64,000 nucleotides of DNA, from positions 1,748,501-1,812,500 of the forward strand of contig NZ_CP102428.1 of the NCBI RefSeq assembly GCF_024652905.1, written 5' to 3'. A program made the position numbers and the translations under genes. The first letter of the stretch is position 1, and the number at the start of each line of letters is the position of its first letter. The notes under the pieces were generated by a model that had not been told where the DNA came from, made no database searches, and was given only the letters and a program-made list of their open reading frames with translations. The DNA comes from Pseudomonas oryzihabitans (GTDB taxonomy: Bacteria; Pseudomonadota; Gammaproteobacteria; Pseudomonadales; Pseudomonadaceae). Below, in pieces: positions 21,323-32,089 of this stretch.

Positions 21323-21471
21323 GATCGCGATTGCGCCCAGGCGCAGCCCATCCGTCTGGGACGCGCTTCGTCGGCCAGCCGACGCCAGCGCTCAAGCCCG
21401 GCCGAAAGTCGCCGAAGCAGCTCCTATAGAGCCCGCCTTCCGCCGGGCTCCCCGGCGCGTCGGTAGGCCCC

Positions 21472-22023
21472 ATGAGCACCCATGTCATCCATTTCACCGG
21501 TCCCATCAATTCCACCAGTTGCGGCCAGCTGATCGCCCAGTGCTCTCAGGCGGTCCAGCAGGACGCCTCGCGCATCCTGCTCAAGATCGCCACCATGGGC
21601 GGCGATTGCAGCTACGGCTTCACGATGTACAACTTCCTCCTGTCCCTGCCGGTACCGGTGCACACCCACAACCTGGGTACCGTCGAATCCATGGGCAACA
21701 TCCTTTTTCTCGCCGGTGAACAGCGTACCGCCAGTCGCCACAGCAAGTTCCTCTATCATTCCTTCTACTGGAATCTGAACAACTCGGTGGACCACGCACG
21801 CATGGCCGAATACGCCATGTGCCTGGACTACGACCTGGATCTCTATGCCCGCATCGTCGCTGAGCGCACCGCCGGTGCCGCAGAGGCCCTGGACATCTAC
21901 AGCTGCCTCAAGGCCAACGCCCGGCTGCTGAGTCCGGAAGCGGCCCTGACCACCGGGGTGATCCATGCCGTGGATGAATGCCGGGTGCAACCGGGAGAGG
22001 TCACCACCTTCATCCATCTTTAA
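21472..22023 (+). CDS. Divergent ClpP-like serine peptidase, 183 aa
   Basis: This is a second, divergent ClpP-fold protein. It keeps a serine in the nucleophile elbow (S73 in VESMGN) and a histidine at the expected spacing (H96 in FLYHSF). The ClpP motif NSPGGSV appears only as TMGGDCSYG. Where ClpP has the catalytic aspartate before the SPEA segment, this protein has N149 (KANARLLSPEA). It may be a weak peptidase or a non-proteolytic paralogue. No unfoldase gene is adjacent; it is followed by a strong terminator. Confidence 0.75.
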   Translation: MSTHVIHFTGPINSTSCGQLIAQCSQAVQQDASRILLKIATMGGDCSYGFTMYNFLLSLPVPVHTHNLGTVESMGNILFLAGEQRTASRHSKFLYHSFYWNLNNSVDHARMAEYAMCLDYDLDLYARIVAERTAGAAEALDIYSCLKANARLLSPEAALTTGVIHAVDECRVQPGEVTTFIHL

Positions 22024-22026
22024 GCA

Positions 22027-22073
22027 GGCAACAAAAAACCCGGTGGACAATGGCCACCGGGTTTTTTGTTGCC
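22027..22073. terminator. Strong bidirectional Rho-independent terminator
   Basis: A perfect 20-bp stem, including CCCGGTGG with flanking A6 and T6 tracts, surrounds a 7-base loop. It separates the convergent ClpP-like and GH5 genes. Confidence 0.95.
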
Positions 22074-22085
22074 TGATCCCGAGGA

Positions 22086-23858
22086 TCAGCGACTGAAGGA
22101 AATCAGGGTGTTGGGATAGCCGACGCTGGCATCCAGCCGGCTGGCATCGAAGAAAACGCCCAGGTTTTTCGCCCCATCCTGCACGTAGCTGATCTTGAGG
22201 ATCTGGCCGTTGACGAGGCGTACCGAGCCACCCAGCTTGAAGGCCGAGCGATTGGCTGCGGTCGCCGGGATGGAGATGGCCGCGGCGCGACGGTAGACGC
22301 CGCGATTCCAGTCGGCGTTGGTGAAGTCGTTGATGGCACTGCTGACGCTGGCGGCGCTGGTCACCCCGGTGGGCGAGACCGTCACGGTCTTGGGATAGCC
22401 CACGGCGTTGCCGTTGAAGGGCGTCCCCTCGGTGAAGACGCCCAGGCTATTGCCGGCCTGTACCGAGGAGATCCGCCGTACCTGGCCATCCGCGGTGGTC
22501 AGGTAGGCACCGGCCTTGAAGGCGGCGCGATTCACCGCGGTTCCGGGTACCGAGATCGCAGCCTTTTTGAGGAACACCCCCTTGTGCCAGTCCGGGTTGG
22601 TGAAGTCGTTGACCACCGAGGTGACAGTGCCTGCGGTGGCACCGGTGCTCGGCGGAATCTGGACCCCGGCGTTGCTCCCCGTATTGCCTGTGTTGCCGGT
22701 GTTGCCAGCGCTGCCACCACCGGAATTGCCCACGGCGCCGGCATTGCCACCGATGGAGCCGCTGTTGCCAGTGCCGGTACCGCCGGCGGCCGGCGCGGTG
22801 CTGCCACTGGCGTTTGGACCGATGGCAGTGCAGCTGCTGTCGTCCAGGTATTTGCGCAGGGTCGGCCACTGCGGGCGCTCCTGGCCATTGATGGGCTCCA
22901 CCGACATGAAGTAACTGCCCCAGCCGGGACCTGCGGCCCAGTAGGAGGCCGGAATGCAGTTCTGCTTCAGGTAGGCCAGCATGTTGTCCATCAGCAGGTT
23001 CCAGCGCGGATTGTTGTCCGGGACACCGAACTCGCCGATATAGCCACGCTTGCCGTTCTTCTTCAGCCAGTCGACGAAGGGCTTCACCCGCGTCACGCCA
23101 TAGTTGGCATCGAGCTTGTTGACGTCGGTCTTGTCGTAGCTGCCGCCGGCGTTCTCGTCGAAGTAGGAGTGCGCCGAAAAGATGATGTTGTTGGCCGGAT
23201 CCTTCAGCCCCAGCAGGACATCGTTGAATTCGGCCCAGCGGGTGGCGCTCGACCAGCCGTTACCTTCGACGATCACCGGCCGGGTGCTGTCCACCGCCCG
23301 GACGCCATTGATGCCGTACTGGGCCGCGGTCGGCCAGTAGGCCATGGCATCGTGGGGCTCGTTCATGATGTCGTAGGCGTACAGCGAGGACTGGCCGCTC
23401 CACTGCCGCGCGATGTGGGTCATGATCTCTTGATAGCGGGCGTAAGGTACGCCGCTGGTACCTATCACCTGACCGCGATAGCGGGCGTAGTTGTGCAGGT
23501 CGAGGATGATCTTGATGCCGTGCTTCTGCGCATAGCCGAAGGTTTGGCTCACCAGGGCCACGTAGGCGCTATCCAGAGGTCCGCCCAGGCGTGGCTGCAG
23601 GCGTTCCCAGATGATGGGGAAGCGAATCAGCTTCACGCCCCGCGCGCTCCACTGCTGGAAGTAGGCTTCCACCGGGAAGATGTAGTTGGTGCCATTGATG
23701 CCGGGCAACACCTGGGGCGCGAAGCCCGCACCAGACAGATTCAGACCTACCAGGCTGACAGGCTCGGCCTGGGCGAAGCCAGCGGACAGCGCGACGACAG
23801 CAGCGGCCGCGGCGAGCGGACGACGAAGGGCGGTAACAACGGAGCGAATAGGTGTCAT
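22086..23858 (-). CDS. Secreted GH5-family glycoside hydrolase with duplicated C-terminal module
   Basis: This 590-residue exported enzyme has a signal peptide (about 1-31, cleavage after AQA) and a glycoside hydrolase family 5 domain (about 33-345). The acid/base is E167 (YDIMNEPHD) and the nucleophile E276 (YIGEFGVPD). A Gly/Asn/Ser/Thr-rich linker (about 348-412) follows, then two homologous modules of about 80 residues (415-493 and 508-588), each opening with NDFTN-DW and ending with GYP. I do not recognise the module; a carbohydrate- or surface-binding role is inferred. The likely substrate is a beta-1,4-glucan or similar plant polymer. Confidence 0.85.
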   Translation of the reverse strand: MTPIRSVVTALRRPLAAAAAVVALSAGFAQAEPVSLVGLNLSGAGFAPQVLPGINGTNYIFPVEAYFQQWSARGVKLIRFPIIWERLQPRLGGPLDSAYVALVSQTFGYAQKHGIKIILDLHNYARYRGQVIGTSGVPYARYQEIMTHIARQWSGQSSLYAYDIMNEPHDAMAYWPTAAQYGINGVRAVDSTRPVIVEGNGWSSATRWAEFNDVLLGLKDPANNIIFSAHSYFDENAGGSYDKTDVNKLDANYGVTRVKPFVDWLKKNGKRGYIGEFGVPDNNPRWNLLMDNMLAYLKQNCIPASYWAAGPGWGSYFMSVEPINGQERPQWPTLRKYLDDSSCTAIGPNASGSTAPAAGGTGTGNSGSIGGNAGAVGNSGGGSAGNTGNTGNTGSNAGVQIPPSTGATAGTVTSVVNDFTNPDWHKGVFLKKAAISVPGTAVNRAAFKAGAYLTTADGQVRRISSVQAGNSLGVFTEGTPFNGNAVGYPKTVTVSPTGVTSAASVSSAINDFTNADWNRGVYRRAAAISIPATAANRSAFKLGGSVRLVNGQILKISYVQDGAKNLGVFFDASRLDASVGYPNTLISFSR

Positions 23859-24255
23859 GGACAGGTACTGCTTTGGGAGGCGTGGCGTCGATGTCCTTTG
23901 TGTACGAGCAAAGCCTGGGTTTAGGTAAGGCCACTGGGACGTGACAAAAAAAGCGCTCTGCGTCCTGCAGTTGTCTCACCTAATACAAGTCATATGCCAG
24001 CCAAGTGAAACCTTTCACCCAACGGGAAGTCTCTGCGTCCAAAGAAACGCTGAAAGCACCGGAACAGAGGCCTTGCGGCAAACGTAACCAAATGTGCGCG
24101 ACACAGGGTCGCAGCTTGGAAAGCGGGCACCTGGTTGGTCTTTCGACCCCGCGAAGACAGAAATCTGACGCCAAAATTCTCCGAGCTCTCTCAGGGAATT
24201 TTCCTCCACCGTTACCCTCCAAGGCTCAGCAATGTCTTGTATATAAGGTCCAGTC
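23859..24255. other. Intergenic region, no gene seen (397 bp)
   Basis: This gap separates the divergent GH5 and response-regulator genes. It contains an imperfect inverted repeat (GTGAAA-CC-TTTCAC, about 24005-24018) and a TATATA element just before the response-regulator start. No coding signal or RNA gene is recognisable. Confidence 0.6.
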
Positions 24256-24663
24256 ATGCGCGCAGAACAGCCGGGAACCCCTGTCTTCCGACCCACTCTC
24301 CTGGTGGTGGACGACGAGCCACTGGTAGCGGATTTCGTCCGCGAAATCCTCGAGCCCGAAGGCTTCAACATCATCGCCGCTGACTCGGCCGACACCGCCC
24401 TGTCGTTGCTGGAGAAAGAAGACGCCAACATCGACATTCTATTGACGGACATTCGCATGCCCGGCTCGATGGATGGCGCGCAGCTGGCCAACATGGTGTG
24501 CCAGCGGTGGCCAGACATGCCGATTATTGTCATGTCCGGCTACGAAACGCCGTCCACGGCCAGCATCAAATGCAAGGTTCGGTTCCTGCCCAAGCCCTGG
24601 TCGATCGGTCAGCTGATCGACGCGGTGAATGGCGTGGCCTATTCGGTGACGCCCAGCGCCTGA
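24256..24663 (+). CDS. Receiver-only response regulator
   Basis: The 135-residue protein is a single REC domain without an output domain. The acidic pocket is D19/D20, the phospho-acceptor is D65 (LLTDIRMPG), S94 is the switch serine and K113 (FLPKPW) the conserved lysine. Such proteins relay phosphate or act by protein-protein contact. No histidine kinase is adjacent, so the partner is unknown. A perfect CRP/Vfr-like palindrome lies just after its stop codon. Confidence 0.88.
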   Translation: MRAEQPGTPVFRPTLLVVDDEPLVADFVREILEPEGFNIIAADSADTALSLLEKEDANIDILLTDIRMPGSMDGAQLANMVCQRWPDMPIIVMSGYETPSTASIKCKVRFLPKPWSIGQLIDAVNGVAYSVTPSA

Positions 24664-24680
24664 CTGGCGAGGAACCTCGG

Positions 24681-24702
24681 CAATGTGAACGCTGTCACAT
24701 TG
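24681..24702. promoter_or_regulatory. CRP/Vfr-like binding site
   Basis: The 22-base element has perfect 8-base arms with the core TGTGA-N6-TCACA, the consensus for CRP-family activators (Vfr in pseudomonads). It lies 18 bp after the response-regulator stop and 27 bp before a 69-codon ORF. It could also fold as a weak hairpin. Confidence 0.6.
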
Positions 24703-24728
24703 CCACCTCGACCGTCCGGACCGCCATA

Positions 24729-24938
24729 ATGCTCGCCCTGACCCAGCAATTCGTTGCCCAGCTCCCCAACGTCACCTGCCTGTTCGGCCCGCTCACGCCG
24801 GATGGCGGTCTGCCCGCCCAGCTCTGCAACTCCTCCGGTCGACGTCGCCTGACGCTGATGCTGGATATCGCCCGGCTCCGCGATTCGAATTATTGTGCCG
24901 TTCAGGCGCAGCAGGTGCGCCGCTCACTGGGCACCTAA
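24729..24938 (+). CDS. Possible small protein, 69 aa
   Basis: A 69-codon ORF begins at ATG 24729, just downstream of the CRP/Vfr-like site, and ends before the convergent bkdR stop. The product is soluble with three cysteines and an Arg-rich middle (SSGRRRLTLMLD). No family is recognised and the ribosome-binding site is weak. The gap-filling position and site placement favour a gene, but it may be chance. Confidence 0.4.
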   Translation: MLALTQQFVAQLPNVTCLFGPLTPDGGLPAQLCNSSGRRRLTLMLDIARLRDSNYCAVQAQQVRRSLGT

Positions 24939-24954
24939 CCGCTCGCTCGATCGT

Positions 24955-25416
24955 TCAGAGGGGTGGCGCCGGTCTGAGCAGAACCGCCTTGAGCGAAAAG
25001 GCCGAGGTCACGCTGGCTACCCCGGGAATGCAGGTCAGAGTATCGGCCAGAAAGTGCTGGTAGGCCGCCAGATCCTGCACCACCACCCGCAACACATAGT
25101 CGGCATCGCCGGTCATCTGGAAACAGCTCATCACCTGGGGCGCCTTGACGATCTCCCGTTCGAAGGCGCGCAAGTAATCGGTGGACTGCTTTTCCAGACG
25201 TACCGAGACGAAGACGCTGACACTGCCGGCCAGCCGGGTTTCGTCGAGCTGGGCGTGATACCCCTGGATATAGCGCTCCTCCTCCAGACGCTTGACCCGC
25301 CGTAGCGTCGGGGTCAGCGACAGCCCTATCTTCTGTGCCAGATCGCGCCAGCTCAGACGGCCATCGGCGGACAGGGCATTGAGAATGCGCAGGTCGATAC
25401 GGTCCAGACCAGCCAT
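24955..25416 (-). CDS. bkdR: Lrp/AsnC-family regulator of the bkd operon
   Basis: This 153-residue Lrp-type regulator has an N-terminal helix-turn-helix (about 5-60, LAQKIGLSLTPTLRRVKRLE) and a C-terminal RAM ligand-binding domain (GDADYVLRVVV). It is divergent from the branched-chain keto-acid dehydrogenase operon across about 220 bp, the same arrangement as P. putida bkdR. Known BkdR activates bkd in response to branched-chain amino acids. The symbol is assigned from family plus position. Confidence 0.88.
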   Translation of the reverse strand: MAGLDRIDLRILNALSADGRLSWRDLAQKIGLSLTPTLRRVKRLEEERYIQGYHAQLDETRLAGSVSVFVSVRLEKQSTDYLRAFEREIVKAPQVMSCFQMTGDADYVLRVVVQDLAAYQHFLADTLTCIPGVASVTSAFSLKAVLLRPAPPL

Positions 25417-25532
25417 GGTGCAAAACCTCTACTGTTGTTCTTGTAGAGAGTTCAATAGCACCAAACGACCCTGCTGCCCACCTCCAAATTGCGGCAAAAC
25501 GGCTAGCAGAGCCGGCCTATACTCAGGTGACC

Positions 25533-26872
<1,340 letters not shown>

Positions 26873-26876
26873 CGCC

Positions 26877-27935
26877 ATGACCGTACAACAGGAAACCGAC
26901 TTGCCGACCCAGGCCGGCAGCCGCAGCACCCTGACCATGATCCAGGCCATCCGCTCGGCGATGGACGTGATGCTCGAACGCGACGACAACGTGGTGGTCT
27001 TCGGCGAGGACGTCGGCTACTTCGGCGGCGTCTTTCGCTGCACCGAGGGCCTGCAGGCCAAATATGGCGCCTCGCGGGTATTCGATGCGCCCATCTCGGA
27101 GAACGGCATTGCCGGCGCCGCGGTGGGCATGGGCGCCTACGGCCTGCGCCCGGTGGCGGAGATCCAGTTCGCTGACTATGTCTACCCGGCCATCGACCAG
27201 ATCGTCTCCGAGGCGGCGCGGCTGCGCTATCGCTCGGTCGGCCAGTTCACCTCGCCGCTGGTGTTCCGCATGCCCTGTGGTGGCGGCATCTATGGTGGCC
27301 AGACCCACAGCCAGAGCCCGGAGGCAATGTTCACCCAGGTCTGCGGCCTGCGTACCGTGATGCCCTCCAATCCCTACGACGCCAAGGGTCTGCTGATCGC
27401 CTCCATCGAGAGCGACGACCCGGTGATCTTTCTCGAACCCAAGCGCCTCTACAACGGCCCCTTCGACGGCCACCATGATCGTCCGGTAACGCCCTGGTCG
27501 GGCCACCCGGCCAGCGCCGTGCCGGACGGCTATTACCGCGTGGAGCTGGAACGGGCCGCCGTGGTCCGCCCTGGCAAGCAGGTCACGGTGCTGACCTATG
27601 GCACCACCGTCTGGGTCGCCCTGGCGGCCGCCGCCGAGACCGGCATCGATGCCGAGGTGATCGACATCCGCAGCCTCTGGCCGCTGGATCTGCAGACCCT
27701 CACCGATTCGGTGACCAAGACCGGCCGTTGCGTGGTGGTGCATGAAGCGACCCGTACCTGCGGCTACGGCGCCGAGCTGGTGTCCCTCATGCAGGAGCAC
27801 TGCTTCCATCGCCTGGAGGCGCCCATCGAGCGGGTCACCGGCTGGGATACCCCCTATCCCCACGCCCAGGAATGGGACTACTTCCCGGGTCCGTCCCGGG
27901 TCGGCGCCGCGCTTAAGCGCGTCATGGAGGTCTGA
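26877..27935 (+). CDS. bkdA2: Branched-chain 2-oxoacid dehydrogenase E1 beta subunit
   Basis: The 352-residue beta chain pairs with BkdA1 to form the alpha2-beta2 E1 heterotetramer. It has the transketolase pyrimidine-binding region (VVVFGEDVGYFGGVFR and FDAPISENGIAGAAVG) and the C-terminal transketolase domain. The start at 26877 is 4 bases past the bkdA1 stop; the longer upstream frame runs inside bkdA1. bkdB begins 2 bases after its stop. Confidence 0.95.
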   Translation: MTVQQETDLPTQAGSRSTLTMIQAIRSAMDVMLERDDNVVVFGEDVGYFGGVFRCTEGLQAKYGASRVFDAPISENGIAGAAVGMGAYGLRPVAEIQFADYVYPAIDQIVSEAARLRYRSVGQFTSPLVFRMPCGGGIYGGQTHSQSPEAMFTQVCGLRTVMPSNPYDAKGLLIASIESDDPVIFLEPKRLYNGPFDGHHDRPVTPWSGHPASAVPDGYYRVELERAAVVRPGKQVTVLTYGTTVWVALAAAAETGIDAEVIDIRSLWPLDLQTLTDSVTKTGRCVVVHEATRTCGYGAELVSLMQEHCFHRLEAPIERVTGWDTPYPHAQEWDYFPGPSRVGAALKRVMEV

Positions 27936-27936
27936 G

Positions 27937-29229
27937 ATGGGTACTCATGTCATCAAGATGCCCGACATCGGCGAAGGCATCGCCGAAGTGGAACTGGTCA
28001 AGTGGTACGTGGCGGTAGGGGATGAAGTCGGCGAAGACCAGACCCTGGCCGACGTCATGACCGACAAGGCCATGGTGGAGATCCCCTCCCCGGTGGTGGG
28101 CCGGGTGGTCGCCCTGGGCGGTGCTCCCGGCCAGGTCCTGGCCGTCGGTGCCGAGCTGATCCGCCTGGAAGTGGCCGGTGACGGCAACGTACGCGAAGCC
28201 AGCCGACCAGCGCCGGCAGAGCCAGCACCGGCACCGGCACCGGCACCCAAGGCGGAAGCGTCCAAGTCCGAGGCGGCACCTGCCCCGCGCCGTCCGGAAC
28301 CGAAGGCCCCTCGCCAAGATGATCGACCGGCCTCCCGCCCAGCCCCGGGCAGCCCCCCGCTGGCGTCTCCTGCGGTCCGTCAGCACGCCTGGGACCTGGG
28401 CATCGAATTAAGATTCGTCACCGGCACCGGTCAGGGCGGACGTATCCTGCATGGCGATCTGGAAGCCTATGTGCAGCAACGCGACGCCGGACTGCCACCG
28501 GCCACCGGCGGCGGTGGCCTGGCGAAACGCAGTGGCGAGGAGCGCATCCCGCTGATCGGCCTGAGACGCAAGATCGCCGAGAAGATGCAGGCCGCCAAGC
28601 GGCATATCCCCCACTTCACCTATGTGGAAGAGGTGGATGTCACCGAACTGGAAGCCCTGCGTGCCACCCTCAACCAGCGCTGGCAGGGGCGTCGCGCCCA
28701 CCTCACCCTGCTGCCCTTCCTGGCACGCGCGCTGGTCGTTGCGGTGCGGGACTTTCCGCAGATGAATGCGCGCTTCGACGAAGACAGCAGCACCGTGACG
28801 CGTTATGGCGCGGTACATCTCGGCATCGCCACCCAGGGTGAGCAGGGCCTGGCGGTACCGGTGGTGCGCCACGCCGAGGCGCTGGATCTCTGGGGCTGTG
28901 CCCAGGAGGTGGCGCGCCTCGCGACCGCAGTGCGCGGCGGCAAGGCCGGGCGCGACGAACTGTCCGGCTCGACCCTGACCATCAGCAGCCTCGGTCCGCT
29001 GGGAGGCATCGCCTCCACGCCCATCATCAACCATCCCGAGGTGGCCATCATCGGCGTCAATCGCATCGTCGAGCGCCCGGCCTTCCGCAACGGCCTGGTG
29101 GTGCCACGCAAGCTGATGAATCTCTCCGCCTCCTTCGACCACCGGCTGATCGATGGCCAGGACGCCGCCAGCTTCATCCAGGCCGTGCGCCAGCTGCTCG
29201 AACAACCCGCCACCCTCTTCCTGGAGTAG
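27937..29229 (+). CDS. bkdB: Branched-chain 2-oxoacid dehydrogenase E2 (dihydrolipoamide acyltransferase)
   Basis: This 430-residue E2 core protein carries the acyl group on lipoyl-lysine and passes it to CoA. It has one lipoyl domain with K44 (TDKAMVEIP), a long Ala/Pro/Lys-rich linker, an E3-binding domain at about 143-180 ([13 protein letters not shown]), and an acyltransferase domain with catalytic H402 (DHRLIDGQ). It lies 2 bases after bkdA2 and 2 bases before lpdV. Confidence 0.95.
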   Translation: MGTHVIKMPDIGEGIAEVELVKWYVAVGDEVGEDQTLADVMTDKAMVEIPSPVVGRVVALGGAPGQVLAVGAELIRLEVAGDGNVREASRPAPAEPAPAPAPAPKAEASKSEAAPAPRRPEPKAPRQDDRPASRPAPGSPPLASPAVRQHAWDLGIELRFVTGTGQGGRILHGDLEAYVQQRDAGLPPATGGGGLAKRSGEERIPLIGLRRKIAEKMQAAKRHIPHFTYVEEVDVTELEALRATLNQRWQGRRAHLTLLPFLARALVVAVRDFPQMNARFDEDSSTVTRYGAVHLGIATQGEQGLAVPVVRHAEALDLWGCAQEVARLATAVRGGKAGRDELSGSTLTISSLGPLGGIASTPIINHPEVAIIGVNRIVERPAFRNGLVVPRKLMNLSASFDHRLIDGQDAASFIQAVRQLLEQPATLFLE

Positions 29230-29231
29230 CC

Positions 29232-30614
29232 ATGGACACCCGACTCCTCATCATCGGCGGCGGCCCCGGCGGTTATGTCGCAGCCCTGCGCGCCGCCCAG
29301 CTGGGCATCGTCACCACCCTGGTGGAGGGCGCTGCCCTCGGCGGCACCTGCCTCAACGTCGGCTGCATCCCCTCCAAGGCGATGATCCATGTCGCCGAGG
29401 AATACCAGCGGGCCTGCGGGCGCGCTGAGCATGGCAGCCTGGGCATCCGCCACGGCCGCCCGGAGCTGGATCTTGGCCAGGCCGTGGCCTGGAAGAACGG
29501 CATCGTCGATCGCCTCACCACCGGCGTCGCCGCCCTGCTCAAGAAGCAGGGCGTGACGGTAATCGAGGGCTGGGCCGAAATCCTCGACGGCAAGACCGTC
29601 GAGGTGCAGCGTGCCGGCGGTGAGCAACTGCGCATCCGCACCGAGCACCTGGTGCTGGCCATGGGCTCCACCTCGGTGGAGCTGCCCAACCTGCCCTTCG
29701 GTGGCCCGGTGATCTCGGCGACCGAGGCCTTGTCACCCACGGAAATTCCCGAGCATCTGGTGGTGGTGGGTGCCGGCTACATCGGCCTGGAACTGGGCAT
29801 CGCCTATCGCAAGCTGGGCGCCCAGGTCGCCGTGGTGGAAGCCCAGTCGCGACTGCTGCCCGGCTATGACGCCGAGCTGACGACGCCGCTGCGCCAGCGG
29901 CTGGAACGCCTGGGCATCGAGCTGCACCTGGGCTGCACCGTCGCCGGTCTGGCCGCAGACGGCGCGGGCCTGCGGATGACCCGTGGCGACGGTCGGGAAG
30001 AGCTTCTGCCGGCCCAGCGCATCCTGGTCGCCGCCGGCCGCCGCCCCCGCACCGAAGGCCTGGATCGCCTGCCGCTGGACTACGACGGTCGCTACATCCG
30101 CGTCGACGACGGCTGCCGCACCAGCATGACCGACGTCTGGGCCATTGGTGATCTCACCGGCGAACCCCTGCTGGCCCATCGCGCCATGGCCCAGGGCGAA
30201 GTGGTGGCTGAGCTCATCGCCGGCAAGCGTCGGCGCTTCGCGCCGGTGGCCATTCCGGCGGTCTGCTACACCGATCCGGAGATCGTGGTGGTAGGCCTCA
30301 CCCCCGAGCAGGCCAAGGCGCAAGGCCTGGAGACCAAGGTCGCCAGCTTCCCCTTCGCCGCCAATGGCCGCGCCCTCACCTTGGAGGCGCCGGAAGGCTT
30401 CGTGCGGGTAGTGGCCCGCGCGGATGACCACCGCATTCTCGGCTGGCAGGCCACCGGGCAGCAGGTGGCGGAACTGGCCACGGCCTTTTCCCACAGCCTG
30501 GAGATGGGCATGCAGCTGGAAGACGTGGCCGCCACCCTGCACCCCCACCCCACCCTGGGTGAGGCGGTGCAGGAGGCGGCGCTGCGTGCCCTGGGCCGGG
30601 CGCTGCACCTGTGA
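29232..30614 (+). CDS. lpdV: Dihydrolipoamide dehydrogenase (E3) of the bkd complex
   Basis: This 460-residue FAD-dependent disulfide reductase reoxidises dihydrolipoyl-E2 with NAD. FAD motif GGGPGG is at 9-14, the redox disulfide is C40/C45 ([13 protein letters not shown]), a second Rossmann motif is [10 protein letters not shown], and the C-terminal active-site histidine lies in HPHPTLGEA. It is the E3 dedicated to the branched-chain complex (Lpd-Val). Its stop overlaps the next gene (GTGA). Confidence 0.95.
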   Translation: MDTRLLIIGGGPGGYVAALRAAQLGIVTTLVEGAALGGTCLNVGCIPSKAMIHVAEEYQRACGRAEHGSLGIRHGRPELDLGQAVAWKNGIVDRLTTGVAALLKKQGVTVIEGWAEILDGKTVEVQRAGGEQLRIRTEHLVLAMGSTSVELPNLPFGGPVISATEALSPTEIPEHLVVVGAGYIGLELGIAYRKLGAQVAVVEAQSRLLPGYDAELTTPLRQRLERLGIELHLGCTVAGLAADGAGLRMTRGDGREELLPAQRILVAAGRRPRTEGLDRLPLDYDGRYIRVDDGCRTSMTDVWAIGDLTGEPLLAHRAMAQGEVVAELIAGKRRRFAPVAIPAVCYTDPEIVVVGLTPEQAKAQGLETKVASFPFAANGRALTLEAPEGFVRVVARADDHRILGWQATGQQVAELATAFSHSLEMGMQLEDVAATLHPHPTLGEAVQEAALRALGRALHL

Positions 30615-31630
30615 CCGACCTGCCGCGCGACAGCCTGGCCCCAGGCATCCTCGACGAGGCCCTGGCCGGGCTTTGCCGGCAAAGCGGTCAGTTGCCGGAC
30701 GCCCTGCTCGCCGCGGAAGGCGTCCGGCTATCCGACCTGCTACTTGACCGAGAACGTCTCTCGGCGCCGCTGTTCGGCCAGCTGTGGTATCGCCTGGCAC
30801 GGCGCTTCGATGACGAATTCTTCGCCCTGGGTCCGCGTCCGCTGCCGGCGGGCAGCTTTGCCTTTCTCTGCCAGAGCACCCGCCTGCAACCGACCCTGGG
30901 CAATGCCCTGCGGCACAGCGCCGACTTCCTGCGCCTGACCTTGGGTGTAAACCTGCGGCTGCAACGCGACGGGGAGCGGGCGACCTTGCGATTGGCACCC
31001 GGTGGTCTGCCGGGCAGCTTCGCGGTCTTTACCCTCTGGCTGATCCTGCATGGCCTGGCCTGCTGGCTGGTGGGCCGCCGGCTGCCGCTAGAGGAGATCC
31101 GTCTGACCGCTCAGACGCCGGGAGCGGACCTGCTGGCCGACTATCAGCAACGCTTCGGGCCACGGCTAAGCTTCGCCAGCGATGACGACTGCCTGGTGCT
31201 GGACGCCGCCCTGCTGGTCCTGCCGATCCGGCGCAGTGCCACGGACGCGCGGCGTTTCATCGCCGGCGCGCCGGGCAATCTGCTGGTGCACTATCGCGAC
31301 GACGCCAACCTGATCGCCCGCATCCGCACCCTGTTGCGCAGCCGTGCACCCGAAGACTGGCCGGACGCCGTCGGCCTGGCGGCAGACCTGGGGCTCTCGC
31401 CCGCCACCCTGAGACGCCAGCTGGCGGCAGGCGGCCAGTCCTACCAACGCCTCAAGGACGAACGCCGGTGCCGGCTAGCCTGTCGCCAGCTGGATCAAGG
31501 CGCCCTGCCCCTGGATGAACTGGCCCTGCGCCTGGGTTTCGCCGATCCCCGCTCCTTCCAGCGCGCCTTTCGCAAGTGGACGGGCCTCAGTCCCCTGGGC
31601 TATCGCCAGCGCCAGAGTCGAGCGGGTTAG
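30611..31630 (+). CDS. AraC-family regulator at the end of the bkd operon
   Basis: The 339-residue protein has an N-terminal ligand-binding domain of the OruR/ArgR-like AraC type and a C-terminal AraC helix-turn-helix domain (about 240-335: [16 protein letters not shown] and [17 protein letters not shown]). Translation probably starts at GTG 30611, overlapping the lpdV stop as GTGA, so it is co-translated with the operon. It may give positive feedback on bkd or control other branched-chain genes (inference). Its stop overlaps the convergent SnoaL-like gene. Confidence 0.85.
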   Translation: MTDLPRDSLAPGILDEALAGLCRQSGQLPDALLAAEGVRLSDLLLDRERLSAPLFGQLWYRLARRFDDEFFALGPRPLPAGSFAFLCQSTRLQPTLGNALRHSADFLRLTLGVNLRLQRDGERATLRLAPGGLPGSFAVFTLWLILHGLACWLVGRRLPLEEIRLTAQTPGADLLADYQQRFGPRLSFASDDDCLVLDAALLVLPIRRSATDARRFIAGAPGNLLVHYRDDANLIARIRTLLRSRAPEDWPDAVGLAADLGLSPATLRRQLAAGGQSYQRLKDERRCRLACRQLDQGALPLDELALRLGFADPRSFQRAFRKWTGLSPLGYRQRQSRAG

Positions 31631-32028
31631 CCGTCGGCCAGCTGGGCAGCGATGGCGGCGGTATCTATCACCGAGCGCACCTCGCGGATGCGTCCGTTCT
31701 CGAAGCGATAGAAGACATGTTCGCTGAAGCGTACGCGCCGTCCGTTCACCGCCAGCCCGAACAGCTCGCCACGCGGCGTACAGTCGAAATCCAGCTGCGC
31801 GACCAGCCAGGGTGCTTCCACCACCAGCAGATGCGCGGTGAAGTGCAGATCGGGAATGGCGGCATGATCGCCTTCAAGCATGGCCTGGTAGCCCGCCAAT
31901 CCCAGGGGCCGGCCATTGTGTTCGACGGCCTCGTCGACATAACGGCCCAGCTCCGCCCAGGCCTGGCGGTTGAGGCAGTCGAGGTAGGCCTGGTAGTGGC
32001 TGCCGAATTCGGTTGCGGCGAGCGGCAT
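31627..32028 (-). CDS. SnoaL-like / NTF2-fold protein
   Basis: The 133-residue protein has the NTF2-like cone fold pattern of SnoaL-type ester cyclases and ketosteroid isomerase relatives (HYQAYLDCLNRQAW, EHVFYRFENGRIREV). Its reaction cannot be predicted. GGAGAGC precedes ATG 32028. Its 3' end overlaps the AraC gene end-on by a few bases. The amidohydrolase gene ends about 60 bp upstream on the same strand, so the two may be co-transcribed. Confidence 0.75.
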   Translation of the reverse strand: MPLAATEFGSHYQAYLDCLNRQAWAELGRYVDEAVEHNGRPLGLAGYQAMLEGDHAAIPDLHFTAHLLVVEAPWLVAQLDFDCTPRGELFGLAVNGRRVRFSEHVFYRFENGRIREVRSVIDTAAIAAQLADG

Positions 32029-32089
32029 CGCGAGCTCTCCATGGGCATTGACTGCTACAGGGGACCGCGCCAGTCCGGCAAGACTCCCG

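Noticed and set aside
21428-21450. GAGCCCG/CGGGCTC inverted repeat as a REP element
   Set aside because: It is a single copy with a long loop and lacks the pseudomonad REP consensus; no second copy seen.
22660-22810. Short repeated sequence that could suggest an array
   Set aside because: It encodes the Gly/Asn/Thr linker of the GH5 protein (GNTGNTG-type codons); no spacers and no CRISPR-like regularity.
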